Shown: positions 1 to 5,353 of the stretch, one piece after another
Numbering within the stretch: the first letter of the stretch is position 1
How the letters are laid out: each line of letters opens with the position of its first letter
NCBI GenBank assembly: GCA_038213005.1
Contig: JBBQTU010000163.1
Span: forward strand, 1-9,904
Origin: JBBQTU01 sp038213005
Lineage (GTDB): Bacteria > Planctomycetota > Phycisphaerae > Tepidisphaerales > Tepidisphaeraceae
Reading direction: 5' to 3'
Length of the DNA stretch: 9,904 bases
Program-made: the position numbers and the translations under genes
The notes under the pieces: model-generated
Databases searched by the model: none
What the model was told of the DNA's origin: nothing
Seen by the model: the letters and a program-made list of their open reading frames with translations, nothing else

Positions 1-49
1 TGGCGGCGAGCATGTTCTTGAGAACGGTAGCGTCCCTGGGCAGTTTCAC
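1..49 (-). CDS. Possible start of an unidentified gene running off the left edge
   Basis: Read on the minus strand, a GTG at 49 opens a frame that stays open to the edge and begins VKLPRDATVLKNMLAA. An AGAAAGG Shine-Dalgarno-like element (55-61) lies 5 bases before this GTG, which is why I prefer it to the in-frame GTG at 55 that overlaps the element. Only 16 residues are visible, too few to name a family. It would be divergent from the small ORF at 104. The case rests on the ribosome binding site and protein-like composition, so it could be chance. Confidence 0.35.
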   Translation of the reverse strand, partial: MKLPRDATVLKNMLAA

Positions 50-103
50 AGGCACCTTTCTGAACTAAACGATACAGCTTAGCACCAAACCAGAGGAAAC
101 TCA

Positions 104-253
104 ATGGTGCGACAAAAGAAAAATGGCCGCAAAGGCCCAAATGACTCCGCCGGCCGCTTTCCTCGCCTCAATCACTCAGTCTTCAGGTGCGAGAAATGTT
201 TATTCGTCAGGGCTGAGTCGAGGCAGCCATCCCCGAAAGGCAACAACCATTGA
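104..253 (+). CDS. Possible small basic protein, 49 aa, unknown
   Basis: An ATG at 104 follows a GAGG element with 7 bases between, a good ribosome binding site, and opens a 49-codon frame ending at TGA 251-253. The product is very basic at its N-terminus (MVRQKKNGRKG) and has one CxxC pair (RCEKC, residues 28-32) that could be half of a zinc-binding knuckle. I recognise no family. A second plus-strand frame starting at ATG 123 overlaps it but has no comparable ribosome binding site. It may be a real small gene, the front of a decayed one, or chance. Confidence 0.3.
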   Translation: MVRQKKNGRKGPNDSAGRFPRLNHSVFRCEKCLFVRAESRQPSPKGNNH

Positions 254-283
254 CCGGCAGACATCGCTGGATATGCTTCACCC

Positions 284-303
284 GCGAAGGATGGAACCTT
301 CGC
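284..303. repeat. Perfect 7-bp inverted repeat in the leader before the 384 gene
   Basis: GCGAAGG and CCTTCGC flank a 6-base loop. The hairpin lies about 80 bases before the ATG at 384 and is not followed by a T-run on either strand, so it does not look like a simple intrinsic terminator. It may be a leader structure. No riboswitch consensus was recognised around it. Confidence 0.3.
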
Positions 304-383
304 CGTATGCATGGGGGACCGATGAGGCAACGTGAGCACCCGCTACGCGATTGATCGGCTGTTTCCTTTCAGGGATGGTTTCC

Positions 384-956
384 ATGTTCCGCTTCAGGCG
401 CGTCAGTGTGTTGTTTGCTCTGATTCTGGGCCTGTCGGCGCGGATGGCGGTTGCCGACCTCTTCGAACTCCCCGATCCGGGGTCGTCGGATACTGCGGGC
501 TCTGCCACCGTGCCGTCGACCCTCCGGCTGCGCGACCGCCAGCGGGCGACCCAGGCTACGCTCACCGAGCATGCCGTCTACTATGCGTTCACCGAACTGG
601 GGATCGGCCCCGAGAAACAGGCCGAGGTCACGCTGAAACTGGCGCAGACCGAGTCGGTCAGGGCCGTGGCGCCGGACAAAGCGTTCGTCGCTGCAGTGCG
701 CGTTGCCGGCCGGATTCAGAGCGAGATGAACCGATGCGCAGGTCCTGCCGGGGCGGCGGCGCGGAGCGTTCTGCGCGAGATCGCCACGCATCGCACGGCC
801 CTGCCCATGTCGGCCGGGGCGCCGGCCGATGCGGCCGCACGCGTGGAGCAGGCCATCGCGGCCGCCAAGGCGGTGATCGTCTCCCAGCACCCCCGCTTCG
901 AATACACCCGCTGGCTCGAAGAAGCTCTGGCGGAACTTGCGAAGGACCCCGCCTGA
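384..956 (+). CDS. Secreted protein of unknown function, about 190 aa
   Basis: From ATG 384 the product begins MFRFRRVSVLFALILGLSAR, a clear Sec signal peptide: basic n-region, hydrophobic core, and a likely cleavage site AVA|D after residue 24. In-frame ATGs exist at 351 and 375. I prefer 384 because AGGG (371-374) sits 9 bases upstream and because the longer forms bury the signal peptide. The mature part is about 165 residues, acidic at first and then largely Ala-rich and probably helical (residues about 95-190), with a single Cys (118) and a conserved-looking C-terminal segment HPRFEYTRWLEEAL. I recognise no domain. Third codon positions are strongly GC-biased as in the clear genes of the window, which supports real coding. 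It stands alone, followed by decayed DNA. Confidence 0.75.
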   Translation: MFRFRRVSVLFALILGLSARMAVADLFELPDPGSSDTAGSATVPSTLRLRDRQRATQATLTEHAVYYAFTELGIGPEKQAEVTLKLAQTESVRAVAPDKAFVAAVRVAGRIQSEMNRCAGPAGAAARSVLREIATHRTALPMSAGAPADAAARVEQAIAAAKAVIVSQHPRFEYTRWLEEALAELAKDPA

Positions 957-1103
957 GGTCTGGCGACAGGGCAGACGCGCAGGTCTTCGTCGTCCCACCT
1001 CCGGCCTCGAAGGCTTTCGCCAGAGTTGTCGCGGCCTGCCTACTTGACTCTCTCGCCAGAAGAACCCACCTGAGCAAGCGGTGCCGTTCCCCTCCAGCCG
1101 GGA

Positions 1104-1123
1104 GTGCCCGGAAAAACGGGCAC
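1104..1123. repeat. Terminator-like hairpin without a T-run
   Basis: GTGCCCG and CGGGCAC are perfectly complementary around a GAAAAA loop. It lies about 150 bases after the stop of the 384-956 gene and just before the GH39 remnant. The stem is strong and outer GGG/CCC pairs could extend it past one mismatch, but no T-tract follows on either strand, so factor-independent termination is only a possibility. Confidence 0.3.
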
Positions 1124-1173
1124 GCCCGCCACAAACGCCCGGGAGACCCGCCTTGTGTTTATTTGTGTTGTCC

Positions 1174-1778
1174 ATATTGTTCCACTGGTATGGCGGACCG
1201 GCGGATTATCGACGAAGTGCGGAAGTGGTACTTCGAGGTTTGGAACGAGCCGAATCTCACCGGGTTTTTCAGGGGCACACGCAGCGAAGATTACGAGCTA
1301 TCAGGGGATTGTGAAGCCGACGTTTCATGCGTATCGCTTCCTTCATTCACTCGGCGAGGAGATGCTGCATCAGTCGGCGGGCATCGCCATCAGCCGGCAC
1401 CGCGCGAACGGAAAGATCACCGCCCTGCTGTATCACTATCCCAGCGAGTTCCGCGATGCCCCGCATTCGGCGCCGACGCCAGAGGAGGCCCAGCAGACGC
1501 TGGCGACGGGCTCGGCCCGCGTGTTTGAGATCACCCTGAATGACCTGTCTGCGGGCGCGGCGTTTGAACTCGAGACAGTTGACGATGAGCATGGCTGGGC
1601 CATCCCGGCATGGAAGGCGATGGGCAGTCCGCCGGTTCTGGATCGGAAGCAGACGGAGATTCTGCGTGAGGCGGCGCGAGATACCGCGAGGCAAGTCCTG
1701 CGTGTCGACGCAGCAGGTACGCTGCAGGTGCGTCTGACCGCCGGGCCGTGGGCAATGCTGCGTCTGCGGCAAATATAG
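1174..1778 (+). pseudogene. GH39 beta-xylosidase remnant, internally deleted and frameshifted
   Basis: Two pieces of a glycoside hydrolase family 39 protein (xylan 1,4-beta-xylosidase type) lie in different frames. The first (about 1205-1300) reads IIDEVRKWYFEVWNEPNL followed by SEDYEL. This is the family's acid/base segment, with the catalytic Glu of the NEP motif at codon 1247-1249. The second, one frame over from about 1302 to TAG 1776-1778, begins QGIVKPTFHAYRFLHSLGEE and continues through the C-terminal beta-rich region, including AWKAMGSPPVL and a final LQVRLTAGPWAMLRL. In intact enzymes these parts are separated by roughly 200 residues carrying the nucleophile Glu (typically in an FTEW-like motif), which is absent here. 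A further scrap in the third frame, ILFHWYGGPADY (1174-1209), resembles the segment before the acid/base motif but is less certain. The N-terminal part of the barrel is not found upstream. No functional enzyme can be made. The alternative explanation is an assembly or sequencing fault, but that does not account for the loss of so much internal sequence. Confidence 0.75.
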
Positions 1779-1882
1779 GCCGGCCGGCGCGGGGATCACG
1801 CTTCGCACCCAACGCCAACGCATGGCCCAAAACGCCAGGCAGCACCTCAGCCACGACGACGAGGCCGAATCCGGTCGGCGAG

Positions 1883-1902
1883 CGGGGGACGTACGTCCCC
1901 CG
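1883..1902. repeat. Perfect 20-bp palindrome
   Basis: CGGGGGACGTACGTCCCCCG equals its own reverse complement over all 20 bases, with no loop. It lies in non-coding DNA about 105 bases after the GH39 remnant. As DNA it could bind a dimeric protein. As RNA it would form a strong short hairpin without a following T-run. It may also belong to a dispersed genomic repeat family, which one window cannot show. Confidence 0.7.
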
Positions 1903-2070
1903 GTTGAGCACCCCAGCGCTCCCTTTCTCGCTACCGGCCCGTAGAACGTGGCCTCGACGCCCGCGATCTTTGGCACCCTTGGCTTTGCCGCGGCCAAGAC
2001 GGATCGCTTCACGCGCTGCGCGGCGTTCTCGACAGGCAAAGGGAGTAGCTGTTTACCCTCCGTCTTTCCG

Positions 2071-2100
2071 TAGTGCGTGGCGTCCACACCCGCACATAAA
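2071..2100. repeat. Imperfect direct repeat, copy 1 of 2
   Basis: This 30-bp stretch matches 2444-2473 at 25 of 30 positions. Shared blocks are TAGTGCG, GGCGTCC and CCGCACAT. Both copies lie in the gene-free stretch in the same orientation, 373 bases apart. They may be fragments of a dispersed repeat or of a decayed duplicated sequence. Confidence 0.45.
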
Positions 2101-2443
2101 CACCAGGTGCATGGACGTGCAGGTCACCTGGATCACCCCCCCCAGCAGCCACCGCGCCAGACCACGCAACGCCTGTTCTGATTGTCGCCCTACCTCGTCG
2201 CCGCGCCAATGCCAATGGTATTACAGCCACTGGTATTATGCTTTGACCCCCAATCCGGCTTCCTGTAGCTTCAGTGGCCTGCGTCCTGTGGAAGCAGAGG
2301 CGGCGCAGCCGTCAGTCGGACGGCGACACCACGGGACAGCACGCCCCCGCGCCGCTCCCCAAGTGGCGCCGGCCGCCCATCCGCTCCTCGCCAAGCACGC
2401 GACCCTCGCAGCGACACACCCCAAGCGCCAACCGGCCGAACAG

Positions 2444-2473
2444 TAGTGCGAGGCGTCCCCGTCCGCACATGAA
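2444..2473. repeat. Imperfect direct repeat, copy 2 of 2
   Basis: Partner of 2071-2100, with five mismatches in 30 positions. The similarity fades quickly on both sides, so this is a short element and not a long duplication. Confidence 0.45.
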
Positions 2474-2691
2474 TTACGGGTGAGTACTCGACGGGAGCCG
2501 TCGACCGAAAGCATTCAATACCACTAAGTGCGTCCCCTTCAGCTTCCCCAGCCTTCGCCACGCACCGTGTACTCCAGCCCCAACGCCTTGACCGTCTGGC
2601 TGTTCCTACGGTTCATCACATGGTAGATCTCTCCCGCGACAACACTGCCACCTGTGGCGCTGTGGCACGTGGTTGTGGCGTCAGCGGCAGG

Positions 2692-3006
2692 CTATGCTGC
2701 CCTGAATGTCCCGATTCGATACTCGCCACTAGGAAGCCGTGCGATGACTTCCAAGCTTCCTCCCAGCGCCGCGACCAGGCGTTGCAGGGTGGACAACTGA
2801 ACGTCCTCCTGCGCCTCCATCTTGGCGACCGCCGGCTGCGAAACGCCAAGTCGAGTCGCCAGATCACGCTGCGACAGGTTCTCGGCCTTGCGCAGTTCGG
2901 CCAGCATCAGGCGAGTAAGTTCCGCCTTTACCTTTGCGTCAATCTTGCGCCGCCGGGTCGGCGAGACGGTCGCCCTGAGCGATGAAATGGGATGATGTCC
3001 TGCCAT
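2692..3006 (-). CDS. XRE/Cro-type helix-turn-helix antitoxin, HigA-like
   Basis: A 104-residue protein with a basic linker at the N-terminus (PTRRRKIDAKVK, residues 16-27), a helical segment, and a typical XRE helix-turn-helix at about residues 43-66 (LSQRDLATRLGVSQPAVAKM). It is followed by STLQRLVAALGGSLEVIARL (72-91), the usual continuation in HigA-type and related DNA-binding antitoxins. The ATG at 3006 shares its A with the TAA of the upstream toxin remnant (TAATG), the tight coupling typical of a toxin-first HigBA operon. In such systems the antitoxin neutralises the toxin and represses its own promoter, and a fitting operator palindrome lies at 3104-3119. The gene looks intact although its toxin is gutted. 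It could now serve only as an autoregulator or as an antitoxin against related toxins elsewhere. Which residues contact DNA is inferred from the family. Confidence 0.88.
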   Translation of the reverse strand: MAGHHPISSLRATVSPTRRRKIDAKVKAELTRLMLAELRKAENLSQRDLATRLGVSQPAVAKMEAQEDVQLSTLQRLVAALGGSLEVIARLPSGEYRIGTFRAA

Positions 3007-3101
3007 TATCGTAACCCTTCACACCGAATGGCATCCTGTTCGCCGCCGTTCAGCGATTCCCACCACGCGTGAAACTCGTCGGTGTATTCCACGTCCCACA
3101 T
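3006..3101 (-). pseudogene. HigB/RelE-type toxin remnant, large in-frame internal deletion
   Basis: The frame from ATG 3101 gives only 31 residues: MWDVEYTDEFHAWWESL, then NGGEQDAIRCEGLR and TAA. The first 25 residues are the well-known N-terminus of HigB-like toxins of the Gp49/RelE superfamily (W-x-V-E-Y-T-D-E-F-x-x-W-W), whose full length is about 110-120 residues. Family members commonly end in a helix finishing EGL plus one residue, and the last residues EGLR fit that end. The simplest reading is an in-frame deletion of about 80 codons, which removed the catalytic core but kept the promoter, the start, the stop and the 1-base overlap with the antitoxin. The matching C-terminus is short and could be coincidence after a frameshift. 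Either way no active toxin is encoded. As a peptide it might still be made, since the start signals are intact. Confidence 0.8.
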
Positions 3102-3103
3102 GC

Positions 3104-3119
3104 TAAGGTTATAACCTTA
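3104..3119. promoter_or_regulatory. Probable antitoxin operator: perfect 16-bp palindrome over the -10 box
   Basis: TAAGGTTATAACCTTA is a perfect palindrome that contains the -10 element TATAAC and ends 2 bases before the toxin ATG. A second, overlapping inverted repeat, ATAACC/GGTTAT with a 4-base gap (3111-3126), extends into the spacer. Placement over the core promoter of an XRE antitoxin gene is the classic arrangement for autorepression by a dimeric HigA. Binding itself is inferred. Confidence 0.7.
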
Positions 3120-3136
3120 TGGTTATCGCCGGTCAA
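3108..3136 (-). promoter_or_regulatory. Sigma-70-type promoter of the toxin-antitoxin locus, leaderless geometry
   Basis: On the minus strand TTGACC (3136-3131) is followed by exactly 17 bases and then TATAAC (3113-3108), close to the TTGACA-17-TATAAT consensus. Only 6 bases separate the -10 box from the ATG at 3101, so transcription would start at or within about 3 bases of the A of the start codon. There is no room for a Shine-Dalgarno site on such a transcript, so a leaderless mRNA is expected. Confidence 0.7.
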
Positions 3137-3207
3137 TCCTGCTTTCCGACCAGTTCTCTGCGCTCAGCACCCATCCGTGAGCCGGCCATGGTCAGGATGC
3201 GGCCAAG

Positions 3208-3216
3208 TGGTATATT
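3208..3216 (+). promoter_or_regulatory. Possible extended -10 promoter for the isomerase gene
   Basis: TGG followed by TATATT fits an extended -10 (TGnTATAAT-like) about 65 bases before the ATG at 3283. No good -35 is seen 16-18 bases upstream, as expected if the TGn extension compensates. The predicted leader contains a perfect hairpin, GCCGAC and GTCGGC around TGGG (3232-3247), with no T-run after it. Confidence 0.3.
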
Positions 3217-3282
3217 GTCGCCAGTGCTCGCGCCGACTGGGGTCGGCCTGCGTACACCAACGGCGAAGGGACGGAAGTCCAC

Positions 3283-4050
3283 ATGCGAATCAAACAGAGC
3301 GTCTGCATACCTATCTTGAGGCCCCAAGGCATGACCCTGGCGGCTTTCGTCGCTGCGGTCGCCGAGATCGGCTACGACGGCGTTGAGGTCTGGGGGCGCG
3401 ATGGCGATTTTGAAGAAACCGCGGCCCTGGCAAAGCGATTCAAGCTGGCGTTTACCAGCATGTGCGGCTCGGGCTCCCTCAATAATCCGGCCGAGCACGA
3501 TCGCGCTGAGGCAGAGCTCAAGGCATCCATCGACATCGCCGCAGGGGTGGGGATGCGCGGCGTGATCTGCTTCAGCGGAAATCGCCGGGAAGGCCAGAGC
3601 GACGCCGAGGCCATTGATGCCGTGGCGCAGGGCCTGCTGCGGATTGCACCCTACGCCGAGGCAAAAGGCGTCAACGTGAACATGGAGGTACTGAACTCAA
3701 AGATCGACCACATCGGTTACCAGTGCGACCATACAGCCTGGGGCGTGGCGGTGTGCGAGAAGGTCAATAGTCCGCGAGTGAAGTTGCTCTACGATATTTA
3801 CCACATGCAGATCATGGAAGGCGATGTGATTCGCACGATCCGGGACAACATCAAATGGATCGGGCACATTCACACTGCGGGCAATCCCGGCCGCAATGAT
3901 CTGGATGACAGCCAGGAACTGAACTATACCGGCATCTGTCGCGCGATCGCCGCGACAGGCTATGATGGGTATGTCGGCCAGGAATTCCGCCCCAAGGGCG
4001 ACGTGATTGCCGCCATGCGGCAGGCGAGAACGATCTGCGACCAGGGATAG
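3283..4050 (+). CDS. hyi: Hydroxypyruvate isomerase-family TIM-barrel protein (Hyi-like)
   Basis: A 255-residue xylose-isomerase-like TIM barrel (AP endonuclease 2 superfamily), close to the roughly 258 residues of E. coli Hyi. Landmarks in order: GYDGVEVWGRDGDFEE (30-45), TSMCGSGSLNNP (58-69), EHDRAEAELKASIDIA (71-86), VICFSGNRREG (94-104), MEVLNSK (134-140), LLYDIYHMQIMEGD (168-181), HIHTAGNPGRNDLDD (195-209) and GYVGQEFRPKGD (229-240). By family analogy Glu135, Asp171, His197 and Glu234 are the likely metal-binding and catalytic residues. All are present. Hyi interconverts hydroxypyruvate and tartronate semialdehyde in the cytosol, but many planctomycete relatives have unproven sugar or cyclitol substrates, so the family is sure and the substrate is not. 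The start at 3283 has a GGAAG element about 7 bases upstream. No glyoxylate or tartronate genes lie nearby to support the classical role. Confidence 0.85.
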   Translation: MRIKQSVCIPILRPQGMTLAAFVAAVAEIGYDGVEVWGRDGDFEETAALAKRFKLAFTSMCGSGSLNNPAEHDRAEAELKASIDIAAGVGMRGVICFSGNRREGQSDAEAIDAVAQGLLRIAPYAEAKGVNVNMEVLNSKIDHIGYQCDHTAWGVAVCEKVNSPRVKLLYDIYHMQIMEGDVIRTIRDNIKWIGHIHTAGNPGRNDLDDSQELNYTGICRAIAATGYDGYVGQEFRPKGDVIAAMRQARTICDQG

Positions 4051-4095
4051 CATGAGTTGGCGATAGGATGATTGGCCACAGACCACAGGGATCGA

Positions 4096-4102
4096 GAAGG
4101 AG
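4096..4102 (+). promoter_or_regulatory. Strong ribosome binding site fixing the start at 4109
   Basis: GAAGGAG is a near-perfect Shine-Dalgarno site with 6 bases to the ATG at 4109. The in-frame TTG at 4103 directly abuts this site and cannot use it, so 4109 is the start. Confidence 0.8.
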
Positions 4103-4108
4103 TTGAAC

Positions 4109-5239
4109 ATGTTGAAGCGGAGCTTCAGTGTCGCGGTGCTGCTGATGGGCCTTTGCGTAAGCCTGCCGGCACAGGATACCTCGGCGCTGATCAACCAGGC
4201 GTTGGACCAGCCGGTCAAGATGCAGTTTGACACCGTGCTACCCGAGGCAATGGCGACGATCGCCAAGACCACCGGCGTCCGGATCGAGGCCGAGGCGGCC
4301 GTCTGGGACCTGCTGCCATGGGGCCAGCAGACCAACATCAATGCCAAGATCGAAAACCAGACCCTCCGTCAGGCGCTGGACGCCATCACCCGCAAGCTGG
4401 GGTTGGTCTACGTCCTGAAGGATGAAGCCATCGAACTGCAGCCGATGCCCGCCTTGCAGCGCCTCGGGCGCCGGGCCACCATCCAGGAGCTTCAGTCGCT
4501 GGACCTGCTGTCCGGGCAGTCGCTGGACCTGAAGATCGACCGCCCCACCGTCAAGCAGCTCGTCGATGCCGTCGATGTGCGGCTGGTCGCCACCAAGAGC
4601 CCCTTCGCCGTGGAGTATCGCCCCGGCGAAGCCATCCGCGCCGACAAGACGCTGTCGGTTCCACGTAATGCCACGCTCGCCGAGGCACTGGAAACCATGA
4701 CCCGCGAGACCGCCCTCACCTGGTATCCCTGGGGCAAGACCATCCTGATCGTCCCCAAGGAAGATCAGATCCGCAGTCAACTCGCCAAGACCCTGACGCT
4801 GCGCTATCCCGGCGTTGAAGTCTCGCAGGTACTCAACGAGCTGTCGGACCGGTCCGGCGTGAAGTTCGAGATGGAGCCTGGGGCGATCCAGCGCATCCCG
4901 CCGGAGTTCCGCATCATCCACCTGGTGCTGGACAACTCATCGGTCACGCAGGCCCTGGAGACCCTCTCGGGCTTCACAGGCCTGGGCTATGTCGTCACGC
5001 CGCGAGGCATTTATCTCTGGAACCAGTCCAGTACCCCGGCCACCTCGCGAGACCCGATCGTCGGCATGATCACCCTGCCGGATTCCGGCATGGTGATTTT
5101 TGTGCCGCAGTCGCAGGTGCCGCCGGACATGCGCGACTACTTCAAACAGCAGACCCAGAAGGAACTGGAAAAGGTCCGCCAGCTCATGGCCGAGCAGGGC
5201 TTCAAACCCACGACCACGACGACCCGGCCGGCGAAATAG
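4109..5239 (+). CDS. Secreted protein with three STN-like repeats
   Basis: A 376-residue protein with a Sec signal peptide (MLKRSFSVAVLLMGLCVSLPAQ). Cys16 is preceded by MGL, a poor lipobox, so cleavage near the PAQ|D region is more likely than lipidation. The mature protein has three copies of a domain resembling STN (secretin and TonB short N-terminal domain, also found in DUF4974-like proteins), at about 36-112, 138-217 and 228-306. Each ends in the same helix-strand pattern: TLRQALDAITRKLGLVYVL, TLAEALETMTRETALTWYP and SVTQALETLSGFTGLGYVV. Residues 345-362 are charged and helical, and the tail is Thr-rich (KPTTTTTRPAK). There is no secretin channel domain and no TonB-dependent barrel, unlike the usual proteins carrying STN. 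It is probably periplasmic or cell-surface and may bind other proteins through the STN units. Its strong ribosome binding site suggests good expression. The partner and role are unknown, and the neighbouring genes give no clue. Confidence 0.82.
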   Translation: MLKRSFSVAVLLMGLCVSLPAQDTSALINQALDQPVKMQFDTVLPEAMATIAKTTGVRIEAEAAVWDLLPWGQQTNINAKIENQTLRQALDAITRKLGLVYVLKDEAIELQPMPALQRLGRRATIQELQSLDLLSGQSLDLKIDRPTVKQLVDAVDVRLVATKSPFAVEYRPGEAIRADKTLSVPRNATLAEALETMTRETALTWYPWGKTILIVPKEDQIRSQLAKTLTLRYPGVEVSQVLNELSDRSGVKFEMEPGAIQRIPPEFRIIHLVLDNSSVTQALETLSGFTGLGYVVTPRGIYLWNQSSTPATSRDPIVGMITLPDSGMVIFVPQSQVPPDMRDYFKQQTQKELEKVRQLMAEQGFKPTTTTTRPAK

Positions 5240-5246
5240 AGTCGAT

Positions 5247-5273
5247 GTGTGCAGCGTGTGCAGCGTGTGCATC
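5247..5273 (+). repeat. Three tandem 9-bp units between the STN gene and mqnA
   Basis: GTGTGCAGC occurs twice in direct succession, followed by GTGTGCATC. The array starts 7 bases after the stop of the STN-repeat gene and about 77 bases before mqnA. It could be translated as a Cys/Ala-rich extension in the mqnA frame, but that does not resemble any MqnA N-terminus, so I take it as non-coding slippage-type repeat. Confidence 0.7.
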
Positions 5274-5320
5274 GCCAACGGGTGTCGCATTTTGCGTGCC
5301 CCCCGCTCTGAGCGGTGAAC

Positions 5321-5353
5321 ATGAAGCCCCAAGTGCGATTGGCCTGTCGATGA
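5321..5353 (+). CDS. Possible 10-codon leader ORF overlapping the mqnA start
   Basis: ATG 5321 opens MKPQVRLACR and stops at TGA 5351-5353, which overlaps the mqnA ATG (5350-5352) as ATGA. The mqnA start itself has no good Shine-Dalgarno site, so termination and re-initiation from this short frame could help translate mqnA. The ribosome binding site of the mini-ORF is weak too (GGTGA close to the ATG). Coincidence is quite possible. Confidence 0.2.
   Translation: MKPQVRLACR

Larger units (their letters stand above)
1779..2691. other. Gene-free stretch with scattered palindromes and short repeats
   Basis: No frame on either strand here looks like protein. The long open frames are rich in Arg, Pro, Ser and Ala, as expected from reading GC-rich DNA in the wrong frame, and match no family I know. 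Structure that is visible: a perfect 20-bp palindrome at 1883-1902; a 30-bp direct repeat at 2071 and 2444; a 7-bp inverted repeat CCAGGTG/CACCTGG with a 15-base loop (2103-2131); two imperfect tandem copies of a 15-bp unit sharing TGGTATTA (2212-2241); and a hairpin GGCAG/CTGCC (2686-2701) over the stop codon of the antitoxin gene. Together with the GH39 remnant upstream it looks like decayed DNA. Confidence 0.55.

Noticed and set aside
254..383. Possible riboswitch in the leader of the secreted-protein gene
   Set aside because: There is a hairpin at 284-303, but no consensus core of c-di-GMP, glycine, SAM or cobalamin riboswitches was recognised.
332..1528. Long plus-strand open frame of nearly 400 codons
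   Set aside because: It overlaps the secreted-protein gene in another frame and has the Arg/Gly/Pro-rich composition of a shadow. Only its short piece at about 1199-1300 is meaningful, as part of the GH39 remnant.
1347..2087. Minus-strand open frame of 246 codons
   Set aside because: It lies antisense to the GH39 C-terminal fragment and continues into gene-free DNA. It shows no recognisable domain and has a shadow-like composition.
2212..2241. Two 15-bp tandem units as replication iterons or a CRISPR-like array
   Set aside because: There are only two imperfect copies (11 of 15 positions), with no spacer pattern and no rep or cas gene nearby.
1748..2446. Plus-strand open frame of 232 codons
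   Set aside because: The composition is rich in Ser, Arg, Pro and Ala with no domain, and the frame crosses the palindrome and the repeats. It is taken as chance in GC-rich DNA.
4238..4921. Minus-strand frame antisense to the STN-repeat gene
   Set aside because: The plus-strand gene has a signal peptide, repeats and a strong ribosome binding site. The antisense frame is its mirror.
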